From the NCBI GenBank assembly GCA_025998755.1, contig AP024674.1, positions 2,248,162-2,312,161 of the forward strand: a stretch of 64,000 bases of DNA. Reading direction: 5' to 3'. The number at the start of each line of letters is the position of its first letter. The first letter of the stretch is position 1. The notes under the pieces were generated by a model that saw nothing but the letters and a program-made list of their open reading frames with translations, made no database searches and had not been told where the DNA came from. Shown here in pieces: positions 1 to 9,917 of the stretch. The stretch is from Armatimonadota bacterium (GTDB lineage Bacteria > Armatimonadota > UBA5829 > DSUL01). The position numbers and the translations under genes are program-made.

Positions 1-1
1 A

Positions 2-958
2 GACAGAACAGCGCACCAAGCGCGGGCGGCGCGAGCCGCGCAGCGGACCGGCCGGATCTGCGTGCTGGCAGCGGCACTGCTGTGGAGCACCGGAGGGGCG
101 TGCATTAAGGCCCTGGACGGATACAGCCCCTGGACCGTGCTTTCCGGACGGTCGCTTCTGAGCTCCCTTTTCTTTCTGATGTTGCTGGGAGGCCGACCGC
201 GTCTGACTCCCGGAGCCGGTCTATGGCCGGTTGCTGGAGCGTTGTCCTACGCCCTGGTGGTCACCACGTTTGTACTGGCCAACCGCTTGACCACGGCCGC
301 GAACGCCATCATCTTGCAGTACACCTCCATCCTGTGGATCGCCCTGTTCGGTTGGTTGATGGTCCGGGAGAATCCCACGCGGCGCGAGTATGCGGCGATG
401 GCGGTGGGAGTGCTGGGTGTCGTGCTGTGTCTGGGGCACGGCGTGCGCCTGTTCGCGTCCGGCCCGGGGGATCACAGGGCACTTCTGGGAGACATCGTCG
501 CCCTGGCTTCAGGATTCTGCTTCGCCATCACCACTGTGGCACTGAGACGGATCGGCAAAGCCGTGGCCCTTGCCGGCACCCAGGCTGGAGACCCTGCCCT
601 GGTCTGTCTGTTCTACGGCAATCTGCTGGCGGGTCTGTTCGGGTTATCCTGGCTGGCAAGGGAGATCGGCGATCCGGGAATCACCGGCCAGAGCAGTCTG
701 CTGGGGTGGGCTGTTCTGGCCTGGCTGGGATTCGGCCAGCTGGGGGCGGGCTACTGGTTCTACCAGCACGGATTGAAGACCACGCGGGCGCTCACCGCCT
801 CGCTTCTGTCGCTGGCGGAACCGCTGGTCAACCCGCTGCTGGTGTTTCTGACTGTTCAGGAGATTCCACCCCCGGGCACCATCGCCGGGGGGGTGCTGGT
901 CATCGTGTCCCTGGCGCTGACGCTCACAGCCCGGCCGCCCTCCGGGAACGCGAAATGA
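2..958 (+). CDS. EamA/DMT-family transporter (5' end cut by window edge)
   Basis: This is an inner-membrane drug/metabolite transporter with two EamA repeats and about ten hydrophobic helices. Its substrate cannot be told from sequence. The reading frame is open to the left edge, and the residues before the GTG at 62 (RTGRICVLAAALLWSTGG) fit the usual N-terminal EamA pattern, so the true start probably lies outside the window; GTG 62 is the fallback. The stop overlaps the next ATG (ATGA at 955-958), so the flavoprotein downstream is likely translationally coupled to it. Confidence 0.85.
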   Translation, partial: DRTAHQARAARAAQRTGRICVLAAALLWSTGGACIKALDGYSPWTVLSGRSLLSSLFFLMLLGGRPRLTPGAGLWPVAGALSYALVVTTFVLANRLTTAANAIILQYTSILWIALFGWLMVRENPTRREYAAMAVGVLGVVLCLGHGVRLFASGPGDHRALLGDIVALASGFCFAITTVALRRIGKAVALAGTQAGDPALVCLFYGNLLAGLFGLSWLAREIGDPGITGQSSLLGWAVLAWLGFGQLGAGYWFYQHGLKTTRALTASLLSLAEPLVNPLLVFLTVQEIPPPGTIAGGVLVIVSLALTLTARPPSGNAK

Positions 959-2325
959 GCAAGCGCACGGTCGTGATCATCGGGGCAGGGGCCGCCGGGC
1001 TGATGGCGGCGGGGAGCGCCGCCGAAGCCGGCGCCCGGGTCATCGTGCTGGAGCGCAACACGCGCGTGGGACGCAAACTGCGCATCTGCGGCAAGGGCCG
1101 GGCGAACGTCACAAACATCGCGGACGTCGCCGAGTTCGTGACGGCATTCGGCCCGAACGGCCGGTTCCTGTACGGAGCGTTCTCGCGCTTCTTCCGGGAC
1201 GATCTCATCGCGCTCCTGGAATCGCTGGGGGTACCCTGCAAGGTGGAGCGGGGAGGGCGACTCTTTCCGCGGTCCGACGACGCCGACCACGTCGCGGACG
1301 CGCTGGAGCGTCGGGCGCGTTCGCTGGGAACCGTATTCCGTATGGGAGCACGCGCAAGGCGGCTGACGCTGAGCGAGGGCCGCATAGCGGGGGTGGAACT
1401 AGAGGACGGGGAGATGATCGCGGCGGACAGCGTCATCCTGGCCACCGGCGGCATCACCTATCCCGCCACAGGCTCGACCGGCGACGGCTACCGGATGGCG
1501 GCGGAGGCCGGGCATACCGTCGTGAAGCCCCGGCACGCGCTCACCGCAATGAACTGCGCCGAAAAATGGGTGCTGGAGGTGGCCGGACTGAGCCTCAGAA
1601 ACGTGCAGGCCACCGTCTTCGCCCCGGAGCATCAGGGGCAAAAGCCTGTAGGCCGCGAATTCGGTGAGATGTGCTTCACGCATCGGGGAGTATCCGGCCC
1701 CATCATCCTGACTCTCAGCCGCCGCGTGGTGGACCTGGTGGGACGCACACCGCTCATCCTTTCCATCGACCTGAAGCCAGCCCTAACGCGGGAACAGCTG
1801 GAGGCGCGGCTCCAGCGGGAGATGGCGGGCTCCAACCGTCACCTGCGGAATTATCTGCCCACACTGCTGCCCAGGTCTCTGGCGCGCGCATTCCCGGGCA
1901 TTCTGGGACTGGACGAGCACGTGCCGCTCAACCGCGTGACGCGCGAGCAGCGGCAAACTATCATCGAAGGGCTGAAAGACCTGCGTCTAAACGTGGTCAA
2001 GCTTGCTCCGCCGGAAGAGGCCATCGTCACGGCAGGCGGGGTGGCCATCGGAGAGATAGACCCTCGCACTATGCAATCGCGGATTGTCGAGGGGCTCTAC
2101 CTGGCCGGCGAGGTGATCGACATTGACGGGACCACAGGGGGCTACAATCTGCAGGCAGCGTTCAGCACAGGATGGGTGGCGGGCAGATGCGCCGCGCAGG
2201 GCTCTCCATTCGTGCCGCTCCGGGATCGCAGCCGGCCGCAAAAGGAAAAAGCCGCCGCCGGAACGGCGGCGGCGCATCATTCACGAGCATCACGCTCGAC
2301 AGTCGAGATTCCCAGCGGGCAATAA
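955..2325 (+). CDS. HI0933/BaiN-family NAD(P)/FAD-dependent oxidoreductase
   Basis: A flavoprotein of 456 residues. The N-terminal Rossmann motif is IIGAGAAGLMAAG, followed by the family signature GRKLRICGKGRANVTN. A second nucleotide-binding motif, LATGGITYPATGSTGDG, lies near residue 165, and the C-terminal part (TTGGYNLQAAFSTG) closes the FAD site. Members are called YhiN, HI0933 or BaiN; the physiological substrate is generally unknown. The start overlaps the stop of the EamA gene. After the normal family end (GWVAGRC) there are about 40 extra low-complexity residues, encoded across a hairpin that looks like the terminator of the convergent DUF2892 gene; the two genes overlap by 49 bp. 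Confidence 0.88.
   Translation: MSKRTVVIIGAGAAGLMAAGSAAEAGARVIVLERNTRVGRKLRICGKGRANVTNIADVAEFVTAFGPNGRFLYGAFSRFFRDDLIALLESLGVPCKVERGGRLFPRSDDADHVADALERRARSLGTVFRMGARARRLTLSEGRIAGVELEDGEMIAADSVILATGGITYPATGSTGDGYRMAAEAGHTVVKPRHALTAMNCAEKWVLEVAGLSLRNVQATVFAPEHQGQKPVGREFGEMCFTHRGVSGPIILTLSRRVVDLVGRTPLILSIDLKPALTREQLEARLQREMAGSNRHLRNYLPTLLPRSLARAFPGILGLDEHVPLNRVTREQRQTIIEGLKDLRLNVVKLAPPEEAIVTAGGVAIGEIDPRTMQSRIVEGLYLAGEVIDIDGTTGGYNLQAAFSTGWVAGRCAAQGSPFVPLRDRSRPQKEKAAAGTAAAHHSRASRSTVEIPSGQ
2246..2273 (-). terminator. Intrinsic terminator inside convergent coding sequence
   Basis: A 9-bp GC stem (GCCGCCGCC/GGCGGCGGC, 5-nt loop) is followed on the minus strand by TTTTT. It sits just past the stop of the DUF2892 gene and inside the 3' end of the flavoprotein gene. 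Confidence 0.7.
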
Positions 2326-2471
2326 AGGCCGCAGCGGCCCGTTATGGCCGAAACGATGGGCAAAAGACCCAGCAAACCCAGCCAGCTGCCGTAGTAAAGA
2401 CCCCCTCCGATGATCGCGGCTCCCGCCACCAAACGGATATTTCGATCCAGTCTTCCGATGTTGCGTTCCAT
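2277..2471 (-). CDS. DUF2892 (YgaP-type) small membrane protein
   Basis: A 64-residue protein. It starts MERNIGRLDRNIRL, has two short hydrophobic stretches (about residues 15-29 and 31-45), and ends in the C-terminal pattern TGRCGLYCPLGIST. This is the layout of DUF2892 proteins, the membrane part of YgaP-like sulfurtransferases, here without a rhodanese domain. The Cys pair is typical of the family. The chosen ATG starts exactly at the family N-terminus; an upstream GGGG could serve as ribosome-binding site. The gene is convergent with the flavoprotein and overlaps its tail. Function is unknown. Confidence 0.8.
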   Translation of the reverse strand: MERNIGRLDRNIRLVAGAAIIGGGLYYGSWLGLLGLLPIVSAITGRCGLYCPLGISTVERDARE

Positions 2472-2566
2472 TGTATGACATCCCCAGTAGCGCATCCGCG
2501 CTTCTGCAGAGACGAACGCGGCATTCACGCCATAAGTTCTCGGAAAGCAGGCCTTCTTGGGTGTTG

Positions 2567-3268
2567 TCAGATGCGGCGTGGGTCGTAGAAGTCCCGTCCG
2601 GCGGCCTGGTCCCAGGTCTCCTGAAACTTCATCCAGCGGGCATGGCCGTCGGTGAAGACGTAGTTCGCGCCCCCTCCGTGGACGGTGATCGCCACGCTCT
2701 TGGGAAGCTGCTGAGCTGGATCCCATTCCCGGCCCTGAATCATCGGATTGCTCTCGCGCGGAGGATTCCCCCAGAACATGGGCATGAAATGGTCTTTGGT
2801 GAGGTTCCAGGCCAGCTCCGCCACGATGACCGTGCTGGAAGGGTATGTCACCTGTCCCATCTTGATCCCCCAGTACGGCGGATGATTTGGCGTGAAGTAT
2901 CCGTTGATCCCGTAAGATGTCCGGCGCCGCATGGCCGGATCCGCACTGTCCCACAGCGCCGAGGAATCCGAAGGACAACGGTTCAACAGATCCGCGCGCG
3001 AGTAAGGACGCACGGTGTCCAGCCAGGATATCTCCGAATACATGGCTCCCGACATCATCATCCGGGCGTACGGGTATCCGTCGCGGTTGTCGGAGCAATA
3101 CATCATCACGGCCATGCCGATCTGGCGGCAGTTGGCCAGACAGCTCGCCGCGCGGGCCCGCTCCCGCGTGCGGCTGAAGACAGGAAACAGAATGGCTGCC
3201 AGGATCGCGATGATGGCGATCACCACCAGCAGTTCGATCAGCGTGAACCCTTTTCTGGTGCTGCGCAA
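2567..3268 (-). CDS. Type II pseudopilin with DUF1559-like C-terminal region
   Basis: A 233-residue secreted or pilin-like protein. The prepilin leader [20 protein letters not shown] gives the G/F cleavage site and Glu+5 for a type IV prepilin peptidase, followed by one membrane helix. Downstream are the recurrent [19 protein letters not shown] segment and a C-terminal FTDGHARWM motif. Genomes of Planctomycetes and Armatimonadota carry many such stand-alone paralogues. No secretion-system genes are adjacent. A second paralogue sits at 14857-15543. The role (surface fibre or secretion pseudopilus) is unknown. Confidence 0.85.
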   Translation of the reverse strand: MRSTRKGFTLIELLVVIAIIAILAAILFPVFSRTRERARAASCLANCRQIGMAVMMYCSDNRDGYPYARMMMSGAMYSEISWLDTVRPYSRADLLNRCPSDSSALWDSADPAMRRRTSYGINGYFTPNHPPYWGIKMGQVTYPSSTVIVAELAWNLTKDHFMPMFWGNPPRESNPMIQGREWDPAQQLPKSVAITVHGGGANYVFTDGHARWMKFQETWDQAAGRDFYDPRRI

Positions 3269-3429
3269 AGAGGGCGTCCCCCTGTGAAAGATTCAACCCT
3301 GTGTGTAGCACGAAACGCGACTGAGTGTCAACTTCGCTTCGGTAGCGTTCCGGGCCAGGGGAAAGTCGAGCGGCCTGCCTTCCACGAGGAGGGCAGGCAT
3401 CCCGGAAATGCTGGCAAGTTGGCCGGGGC

Positions 3430-4590
3430 TTACCGCGCTGCGGCTCTGGCAGCCGCGATCAGAATATCCGCCACCTCAGGTCGGGAAAACTCCATCGGCG
3501 GCCGCTCGCCGGCTGCCAGCATTTCCCGCACCTTCGTGCCGGAGAGCGAGACGCGGTCCTGGGCCCCGTGCGGGCAGGTCTTGGTGCTGGCCATCCCTTC
3601 ACAGCGGTTGCACCAGAAGGAGTGCTCAAAGTTCAGAATGGTGATGCCCAGCTCATCGGGGGTGAACTGCTCGAAAATGCGCTGAGCATCGTAGGTGCCG
3701 TAGTAGTTGCCCACCCCCGCGTGGTCGCGTCCGACGATGAAATGCGTGCACCCGTAGTTCTTTCGCACCATCGCGTGCAGGATGGCCTCCCGCGGGCCGC
3801 CGTAACGCATGGCCGCCGGCATCACAGACAGAACCACGCGGTCTTTCGGGAAGTATCCCTCGATGAGCGCCTCGTAGCAGCGCATCCGCACGTCGGCAGG
3901 GATGTCGTCGGACTTCGTCTCACCCACCAGCGGATGCAAAAGCAGCCCGTCCACGATCTCCAGCGCACACTTGATGATATACTCGTGAGCCCGGTGCACC
4001 GGGTTGCGCGTCTGGAAGCCCACCACGGTCTTCCAGCCCAGCCGGTCGAACTCGGCACGCGTCTGAGCGGGCTCCATCCGGTACTGCCGGAAGTCGGAGT
4101 GCTCCGGCCGCCGCAGCATTGTCACCGGCCCTCCCACCAGCAGATCCTTCTGCGCGTAAAGCGCCGCCACGCCGGGATGCGCCCCGTCTTCCGTGCGGAA
4201 CACTTCGCGAGCCTCGCGCCGCCGGTCATACTCGAAGACCTCGCGCACGGTCATCACCGCGTATACCTGCCCGTCCGGGCCTTCCAGAGCCAGACGGTCC
4301 CCTTCGCGCACTCCCGAAGCCGTCTCCCGCCCGATGGAAAGGGTGATGGGAATACCCCAGACCTGGCCTGCGGCAAGGCGCATCTCACTGACGCAGCGCT
4401 CGTAATCGTCCCGCGTCATAAAACCTTCCAGAGGGCTGAAAGCCCCGCATCCCAGCATCTCCAGGTCCGAGAACTCCCGGGGATTCAGAGATATGCGCTT
4501 CAGGCTTTCCGCCTCCCGGAGAAGCTCCCCCGCCACCTCCGCGGGGGCCATAAGATCCACCAGTCTTCCGCCGTGCGGCACAGAACTCAT
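3430..4590 (-). CDS. sat: Sulfate adenylyltransferase (ATP sulfurylase)
   Basis: A 386-residue enzyme making adenosine 5'-phosphosulfate from ATP and sulfate. It has the N-terminal PUA-like part ([22 protein letters not shown]), the [10 protein letters not shown] catalytic motif at residues 193-202, GRDHAGVG near 287, and the C-terminal [10 protein letters not shown]-like block ([15 protein letters not shown]) followed by [10 protein letters not shown]. Length is normal for the monofunctional homo-oligomeric type; there is no APS kinase fusion. No APS kinase, APS reductase or sulfate transporter lies in the window, so whether it serves assimilation or energy metabolism cannot be decided. The next gene on the same strand starts 25 bp downstream of its stop side at 4616, an unrelated zinc hydrolase. 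Confidence 0.95.
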   Translation of the reverse strand: MSSVPHGGRLVDLMAPAEVAGELLREAESLKRISLNPREFSDLEMLGCGAFSPLEGFMTRDDYERCVSEMRLAAGQVWGIPITLSIGRETASGVREGDRLALEGPDGQVYAVMTVREVFEYDRRREAREVFRTEDGAHPGVAALYAQKDLLVGGPVTMLRRPEHSDFRQYRMEPAQTRAEFDRLGWKTVVGFQTRNPVHRAHEYIIKCALEIVDGLLLHPLVGETKSDDIPADVRMRCYEALIEGYFPKDRVVLSVMPAAMRYGGPREAILHAMVRKNYGCTHFIVGRDHAGVGNYYGTYDAQRIFEQFTPDELGITILNFEHSFWCNRCEGMASTKTCPHGAQDRVSLSGTKVREMLAAGERPPMEFSRPEVADILIAAARAAAR

Positions 4591-4615
4591 TTCCCGTCCG
4601 TTTTTCCCTTCTTTT

Positions 4616-5416
4616 TCAGATATCCCAGGTCACCGCTTCCGGCCGGACAAACCGCCCCGCCGCAAGCGCCTCCATAAAAACCTCTAAGCAGATCAACTGC
4701 ATCTCCACCCGCCTGTCCAGGTCCAACTTGCCGGGGGACTCCGTAGTGATCAGCTGGAGCACCCCGTGGTGCCAGAAATATACCGCCTTCGGCAGATTGG
4801 ACCGGCGTAGCGGCCCTTTCGGGACGATGATCCCACCCGAGGCGGGAAGCCCCTCGATCACGTCGGACTCCTCGATGGGACATCCGCGCCGCCGCAGAGC
4901 GGCGATCATCTCCTCGGCAAGGCTTGCCCGGCCGGGTCGCGCCCGCTCGTAAAGGTACATCCCGTAGGTGTCTATGTCCTCATGGATGTCAAGCGTGAAA
5001 TCGAACCGCTGCCCGGCAAGAGCTGCCTCGACGATGCGGATCTCCTCCGCCTGATCCTGTTTCATAAACTCGCGGTTCAGATCCCGACCCTGCCAGTTCT
5101 CCCGAGTGTTCAGCTCCCAGCCGGTGGGATTGTCGCAGGGAAACAGCAGGATGTCCGCGTCCAGGCGGTTGGCATTGTCCCGCAGACGGCGCATCGCCTC
5201 CAGGAGCGTCTCGGGGCCCGCCGGCTCGTCGCCATGCATCCCGGTGGAAATGCAGATCCGTTGAGTGCCCGCGCCCAGCCGCATCCGCATGAAGTGGATG
5301 TCATACCTCCCAAGCGGGCATTCGAAGGCTCCGGCCGTCTGGAATGTGGCGCCGGTCTCTTCCGCCCTGCGGCGAAAGCGGTCCATCAACTCCGGATAAG
5401 AACGCTGCTTCTCCAT
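4616..5416 (-). CDS. Succinylglutamate desuccinylase/aspartoacylase-like zinc hydrolase
   Basis: An M14-superfamily metal-dependent amidohydrolase of about 266 residues. Zinc ligands are visible as [12 protein letters not shown] (His and Glu) and LDIHED (His), with RDLNREF providing the substrate-binding Arg-Asn pattern of the AstE/AspA group. Substrate unknown; family members cleave N-acyl amino acids or peptides. The start chosen is the ATG at 5416; an in-frame GTG at 5452 would add 12 residues. A TATACT box just upstream of the ATG (near 5433) favours the shorter form, but neither start has a good Shine-Dalgarno sequence. Confidence 0.8.
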   Translation of the reverse strand: MEKQRSYPELMDRFRRRAEETGATFQTAGAFECPLGRYDIHFMRMRLGAGTQRICISTGMHGDEPAGPETLLEAMRRLRDNANRLDADILLFPCDNPTGWELNTRENWQGRDLNREFMKQDQAEEIRIVEAALAGQRFDFTLDIHEDIDTYGMYLYERARPGRASLAEEMIAALRRRGCPIEESDVIEGLPASGGIIVPKGPLRRSNLPKAVYFWHHGVLQLITTESPGKLDLDRRVEMQLICLEVFMEALAAGRFVRPEAVTWDI

Positions 5417-5474
5417 TCGCGTGCAAAGGGGAGTATAGCGAACCGGTTGCACATTCGCGAGAGGGGAAAAGGAG

Positions 5475-6266
5475 CTAGTAGCGGATCACTTTGAGGGGAC
5501 CTTCATCGCTGACCAGCGCCGAGAGCACAGGGTCCTGCAGCACATCCGCGAGGTCAGCGTCCCTCCCGTCCACTTTCATAGCCCGGCGAATGAGACGGAT
5601 GCCATGGCTGTAGTCCACGTAACGGTCCGTATGCACGATAGTGAGGGGCTGGATGGGATGCCCGTCCGGGTGATGCCAGCCGTAAATGGCCACCCTGCCG
5701 GGACGCTCGAGCAGGCGGTTCGTAACGACGACATCCTTCTTTCCGCCGGCGATCAGCGTGTCCGGAGCAGCCCGGCGGGTGCGGGCATCCAGAATCCGGC
5801 TGTGGCGGATCATCGTGGCGATGGACTCCCGTTCGTGCGTCAGAGGATCCGGCTGCACCTTCAGGTCCGCCTGCCGGTGGATCTCATCGGAGATCCTGGG
5901 GGTGGGCAGGAGGCACTCCAGAGCGTCGGCCACCTTTTGAGCAGACTGCGGAGTGAGGCAGACGCGAACGCTATCCGCATCACTTCCGACAGCCAGGCAG
6001 TCCGGCAGGACCTGCAACTCTGCCATGTGCCGCCGCCCGTCCGGGCACTCTGCCTCCAACTTGATGGTGCGCCAGAACCGCATCCGGGAGGGAACGTTGC
6101 CGATCTGGATCTGCTCCACAATGGCGGCCTCCCGATCACGAAGAGACTTGCCCTGCAGGGATTGCAGCAGAGCCGATCCGCCAGGCGCGTCCGCCGGCCT
6201 TGGCGGCAGTGTGGGACACGCAAGAATGAGTGAAGCGGTGAGCAGCGGCAGGATGGCAGGCGTCAA
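5475..6266 (-). CDS. Secreted protein of unknown function
   Basis: A 263-residue protein with an N-terminal hydrophobic segment (MTPAILPLLTASLILACPTL) that looks like a signal peptide. I do not recognise a catalytic domain. A conserved-looking segment near residue 195 reads IYGWHHPDGHPIQPL, followed by DYSHGIRLI. The His-rich motif could bind metal, but that is a guess. The start codon is TTG, overlapping the dnaE stop as TTGA, so translation is probably coupled to dnaE. No other partner genes suggest a role. Confidence 0.6.
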   Translation of the reverse strand: MTPAILPLLTASLILACPTLPPRPADAPGGSALLQSLQGKSLRDREAAIVEQIQIGNVPSRMRFWRTIKLEAECPDGRRHMAELQVLPDCLAVGSDADSVRVCLTPQSAQKVADALECLLPTPRISDEIHRQADLKVQPDPLTHERESIATMIRHSRILDARTRRAAPDTLIAGGKKDVVVTNRLLERPGRVAIYGWHHPDGHPIQPLTIVHTDRYVDYSHGIRLIRRAMKVDGRDADLADVLQDPVLSALVSDEGPLKVIRY

Positions 6267-9200
6267 TTGTGGACCATCACGAGCGACCCGGGCCCGAGCA
6301 GGCTCTGAACCTCCCTTGCCAGCTCCACCGTCACGTTGACACGTGCATCGCTGCGGATGGTGTACTCCTCAGGCCAATGCCCAACCTTGAAGAACACCTT
6401 CGCCCTCCCCCCGTGGCGCGCCAGGACCTCTTGCAGCAGAGGCAGGCGGGCCGAGCAGTTCTCGTCCACCCGGATGGTGATGGCGGGAGTGGCCTCGAAC
6501 AGTTCGCTCAGAGGGATGCCGGCGTCCTCGCCGGACGCCGATGGTCCATCCGCCAGCGGTTCCACCGATTCGGCGATCAGCTCCACCGGCCCTTTCTCCT
6601 CGCCGCGGCTGTCCCCGTGCTGCACCTTCGCCTTTACCAGTACCATCCGGTCCCGCTCCAGCAGTCCCTCCACCTCCGCGAAGACCTTCGGGAACACCAG
6701 CACCTTCACCGGTCCGGTCAGGTCTTCCAGGGTCACGAACGCCATCTTCTCCCCTTTTTTGCGGGTGAACAGATGACGCAGGCCCGTAATCACCCCTCCC
6801 ACGGTGACCACCGAGCCGTCTTCGGTCTCGCTCAGCTCCTGAATGGCACAGGTGGTCCGCTCCTTCAGCACCTTCAGGTGCTCGTTCAACGGGTGATCGC
6901 TGATGTAAAGTCCCAGGAGCTCCTTCTCCAGGGCCAGCATCTCCGCCCGGCTGTATTCCGGAGAGTCCGGCACCTCCACAGTCAGGCCGGCGGGAGAAAG
7001 ATCCTCCGAGCCTTCGAACAGGCCCGCCTGGCCGTTTCGGGCGCTGCGGGCCGAGCGACTCACACGCGAAAGCAGCGTCTCGGCGCACTCTACCAGAGCA
7101 CGACGGTTGGGATGCAGGCAGGAGAGGGCTCCCGCCTTCGCCAGGCACTCGAACGCGGCGCGGTTGAATCCGGGCACCTGCGCCACCCGGGCCAGGAAAT
7201 CCCCCAGAGACCGGAACTCTCCGCCGCTGTCCCGCTCCGCGACGATGCCCTCCACCAGCGCCCGCCCACAGTTCTTGATGGCGGACAGGCCGAAACGGAT
7301 GCTCTTGCCGTCCTCGATGGTGAAGTCCGCGCGGGAACGGTTGATATCCGGCGCCAGCACCTCGATTCCCAGGCGGCGCGCCTCTTCCACATACAGCGCC
7401 ACCTTGTCCTGGTTCTCCGCGTGGCATGCCAGAAGCGCGGTGAAGTACTCGATGGGATAATTGGCCTTCAGGTAGGCCGTCTGATAGGCCAGCGTCCCAT
7501 AGCATACAGCGTGCGCCTTGTTGAAGGCGTAGCCGGCGAAGGGCTCGATGACATCGAAGATCTCCTCCGCCGTCTTGCGGTCCAGTCCGTTTGCAAGCGC
7601 TCCCTGCACGAAGTTGTCGCGCTCTTGGGCCATCTTGACCGGGTCTTTCTTGCCCATGGCGCGCCGCAGGATATCGGCCTGCCCAAGGTCGAAGCCCGCG
7701 ATGGCCTGAACGATCTGCATTACCTGATCCTGATAGACGATGACCCCGTAGGTCTCGGCCAGGATAGGCTCCAGACGTTCGTGCGCGTATTCGATTTTGC
7801 GCCGGCCGAACTTCGCGTCTATGTACTGGGGGATGTGCGCCATGGGCCCGGGACGGTAAAGCGCCACCATGGCCGCAAGCTCGGAGATGCTCTGCGGCTT
7901 GAGCTCGCGAATGTAGCGCCGCATCCCGGCGCTCTCAAGCTGGAAAAGCCCCGTGGTCTCAGCGCGGCCCAGAAGGTCGTAGGCTTTGGGATCGTCCACA
8001 GGGATGTCCGCCAGATCCAGGTCCACGCCTCGCTGCTCCTTCACCAGATCCAGGCACTTCTGGATGATGGACAGATTGATCAGACCCAGAAAATCCATCT
8101 TCAGGAGGCCGATCTTGCCCAGGTCGTTCATATCGTGCTGGGCAACCAGCCCGCCTTCCGCGGATCTCTGCAGCGGAACGTACTCCACCAGCGGACGGTC
8201 CGCGATCACCACGCCGGCCGCGTGGGTGGAGGCGTGCCGGCTGATGCCCTCCAGCTTGCGGGCCATATCCACCAGCCTGCGGGTCGTCTCCTCGGTCTCG
8301 TAAGCGCGGCGCAGGTCCGGGTTGGCCTCCAGCGCCTTGTCGATGGTGGTGCCGGGGACGGAAGGGATCATCTTGGCCACCCGGTCCACCTCGGCCAGAG
8401 GAACCTCCATCGCCCGGCCGGCATCCCGGATGGCCGCCCGCGCCGCCAGCGTCCCGAATGTGATGATCTGCGCCACATGGTCCCGCCCGTAACGGCGCGC
8501 GGCATATTCGATCATCTCCGCGCGGCGGTCGTCCTGGAAGTCGAAGTCCACATCCGGCATCTGGATGCGCTTGGGATTCAGGAAGCGCTCGAAGGTGAGG
8601 CGGTGGAAGATGGGATCAACGTTGGTGATGCCCAGGCAGTAGCACACCAGCGATCCGGCCGCCGACCCGCGCACTCCGGCCAGAATCCGGTTATCCCGGG
8701 CGAACTTCGCGAAGTCCTGAACGATCAGCAGATACTGCGCGAAACGGCACTGGATGATGGTCTCCAGCTCATACTCCAGCCGGTCGCGTATCTCCTGAGA
8801 GGCGTTCGGGTAGCGCCGCTCCAACCCTTCGTACGCCAGAATCCTGAGATGCTGCTCGGGCGTGCGCCCTTCCGGCAGGGGAAGGGAAGGAAGAGGCTTG
8901 AGATCGAAGGACAGCTCCACGTTGCAGCGCTCGGCGATCTCCACCGTATGCTCGATGGCTCCCGGGAAGTCCCGGAAGCGGCGCGCCATCTCCTGTGGGC
9001 TCTTGAAGTGGAACTCCCGGGTGTCCATGAACATCTCGGGAGGGTTGCTGATGGTCTTGCCCGTCTGGATGCACAACAGCAGCTTGTGGGGCTCGGCGTC
9101 CTCCTCGTCAAGATAGTGCACGTCGTTGGTGGCCACCAGCGGAGCCCGCAGTCTTTCGGATGTGGCCAGGAGGAACTCGTTCAGGCGCTTCTGCTCCGGA

Positions 9201-9748
9201 ATCTCGTGGTCCTGCAGCTCCAGGTAGTAGTTGTCGTCCCCGAAGATCTCCCGGTGTTCCTCGATGGTCCGCAGCGCCTCCTTGTCCTCCCCCTCCATGA
9301 CCCGGTGAGCCACCTCGCCCGCCAGACAGCTGGACAGACAGATCAGCCCTTCCGAATGGGCGCTGAGAAGCTCCCGGTCCACCCGGGGCTTATAGTAGAA
9401 CCCTTCCAGGTGCCCCGCCGTGACCAGTTTGATCAGGTTCTGATAGCCTTTCTGGTCCTTGGCCAGGAGCAGCAGGTGGAAGTAGTTGGCGCCAGACCCT
9501 CTGGCCTCGCGCGAGGTGCGGCTGCCCCGCGCGACGTAGACCTCGCACCCCAGGATGGGCTTGATGCCGGCCTCGCGGGCCGCCTCGTAGAACTGCACCG
9601 CCCCGTAAAGCACGCCGTGATCGGTCAGTGCGACTGCGGGCATGTCCATCTCCACCGCCCGTCGCACCATCCCCTTGATGCGGCAGGCGCCGTCCAGCAG
9701 GCTGTATTCCGAATGGTTGTGCAGATGGACGAAACGAGGCGATGCCAT
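6263..9748 (-). CDS. dnaE: DNA polymerase III alpha subunit
   Basis: The 1161-residue replicative polymerase of the DnaE1 type. The order is PHP domain (FVHLHNHSEYSLLDG at the N-terminus), the polymerase palm with the catalytic PDVDFDFQDDRR motif near residue 400, a tandem helix-hairpin-helix region, and an OB fold (GGVITGLRHLFTRKKGEKMAFVTLED split over the beta-barrel). Length is standard. The short secreted protein at 5475-6266 starts inside its stop. The C-terminal tail is compatible with tau binding, and dnaX (gamma/tau) is also in the window at 18270-19925. Confidence 0.97.
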   Translation of the reverse strand: MASPRFVHLHNHSEYSLLDGACRIKGMVRRAVEMDMPAVALTDHGVLYGAVQFYEAAREAGIKPILGCEVYVARGSRTSREARGSGANYFHLLLLAKDQKGYQNLIKLVTAGHLEGFYYKPRVDRELLSAHSEGLICLSSCLAGEVAHRVMEGEDKEALRTIEEHREIFGDDNYYLELQDHEIPEQKRLNEFLLATSERLRAPLVATNDVHYLDEEDAEPHKLLLCIQTGKTISNPPEMFMDTREFHFKSPQEMARRFRDFPGAIEHTVEIAERCNVELSFDLKPLPSLPLPEGRTPEQHLRILAYEGLERRYPNASQEIRDRLEYELETIIQCRFAQYLLIVQDFAKFARDNRILAGVRGSAAGSLVCYCLGITNVDPIFHRLTFERFLNPKRIQMPDVDFDFQDDRRAEMIEYAARRYGRDHVAQIITFGTLAARAAIRDAGRAMEVPLAEVDRVAKMIPSVPGTTIDKALEANPDLRRAYETEETTRRLVDMARKLEGISRHASTHAAGVVIADRPLVEYVPLQRSAEGGLVAQHDMNDLGKIGLLKMDFLGLINLSIIQKCLDLVKEQRGVDLDLADIPVDDPKAYDLLGRAETTGLFQLESAGMRRYIRELKPQSISELAAMVALYRPGPMAHIPQYIDAKFGRRKIEYAHERLEPILAETYGVIVYQDQVMQIVQAIAGFDLGQADILRRAMGKKDPVKMAQERDNFVQGALANGLDRKTAEEIFDVIEPFAGYAFNKAHAVCYGTLAYQTAYLKANYPIEYFTALLACHAENQDKVALYVEEARRLGIEVLAPDINRSRADFTIEDGKSIRFGLSAIKNCGRALVEGIVAERDSGGEFRSLGDFLARVAQVPGFNRAAFECLAKAGALSCLHPNRRALVECAETLLSRVSRSARSARNGQAGLFEGSEDLSPAGLTVEVPDSPEYSRAEMLALEKELLGLYISDHPLNEHLKVLKERTTCAIQELSETEDGSVVTVGGVITGLRHLFTRKKGEKMAFVTLEDLTGPVKVLVFPKVFAEVEGLLERDRMVLVKAKVQHGDSRGEEKGPVELIAESVEPLADGPSASGEDAGIPLSELFEATPAITIRVDENCSARLPLLQEVLARHGGRAKVFFKVGHWPEEYTIRSDARVNVTVELAREVQSLLGPGSLVMVHN

Positions 9749-9917
9749 CGTGGCGGGTCCTCCTGGGTCGAGCGATTCCTTCGCCGGTCCGTGCGGGGAG
9801 GGCCGGACGCAAGACGCGGGATGCGCCCCCTGCCTCTCCCCGGCGGCGCATGCTCATTCTAAAGCCCGTGGCTCTGTTTTGCCAGAGGGCGCGGAAAAAT
9901 CTTTTGCCGTCTGCCCG

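Noticed and set aside
6269-9862. 1197-codon open frame on the plus strand
   Set aside because: It is antisense to dnaE; its residue pattern (His/Gln/Arg-rich, no domains) is what high-GC third-codon bias produces.
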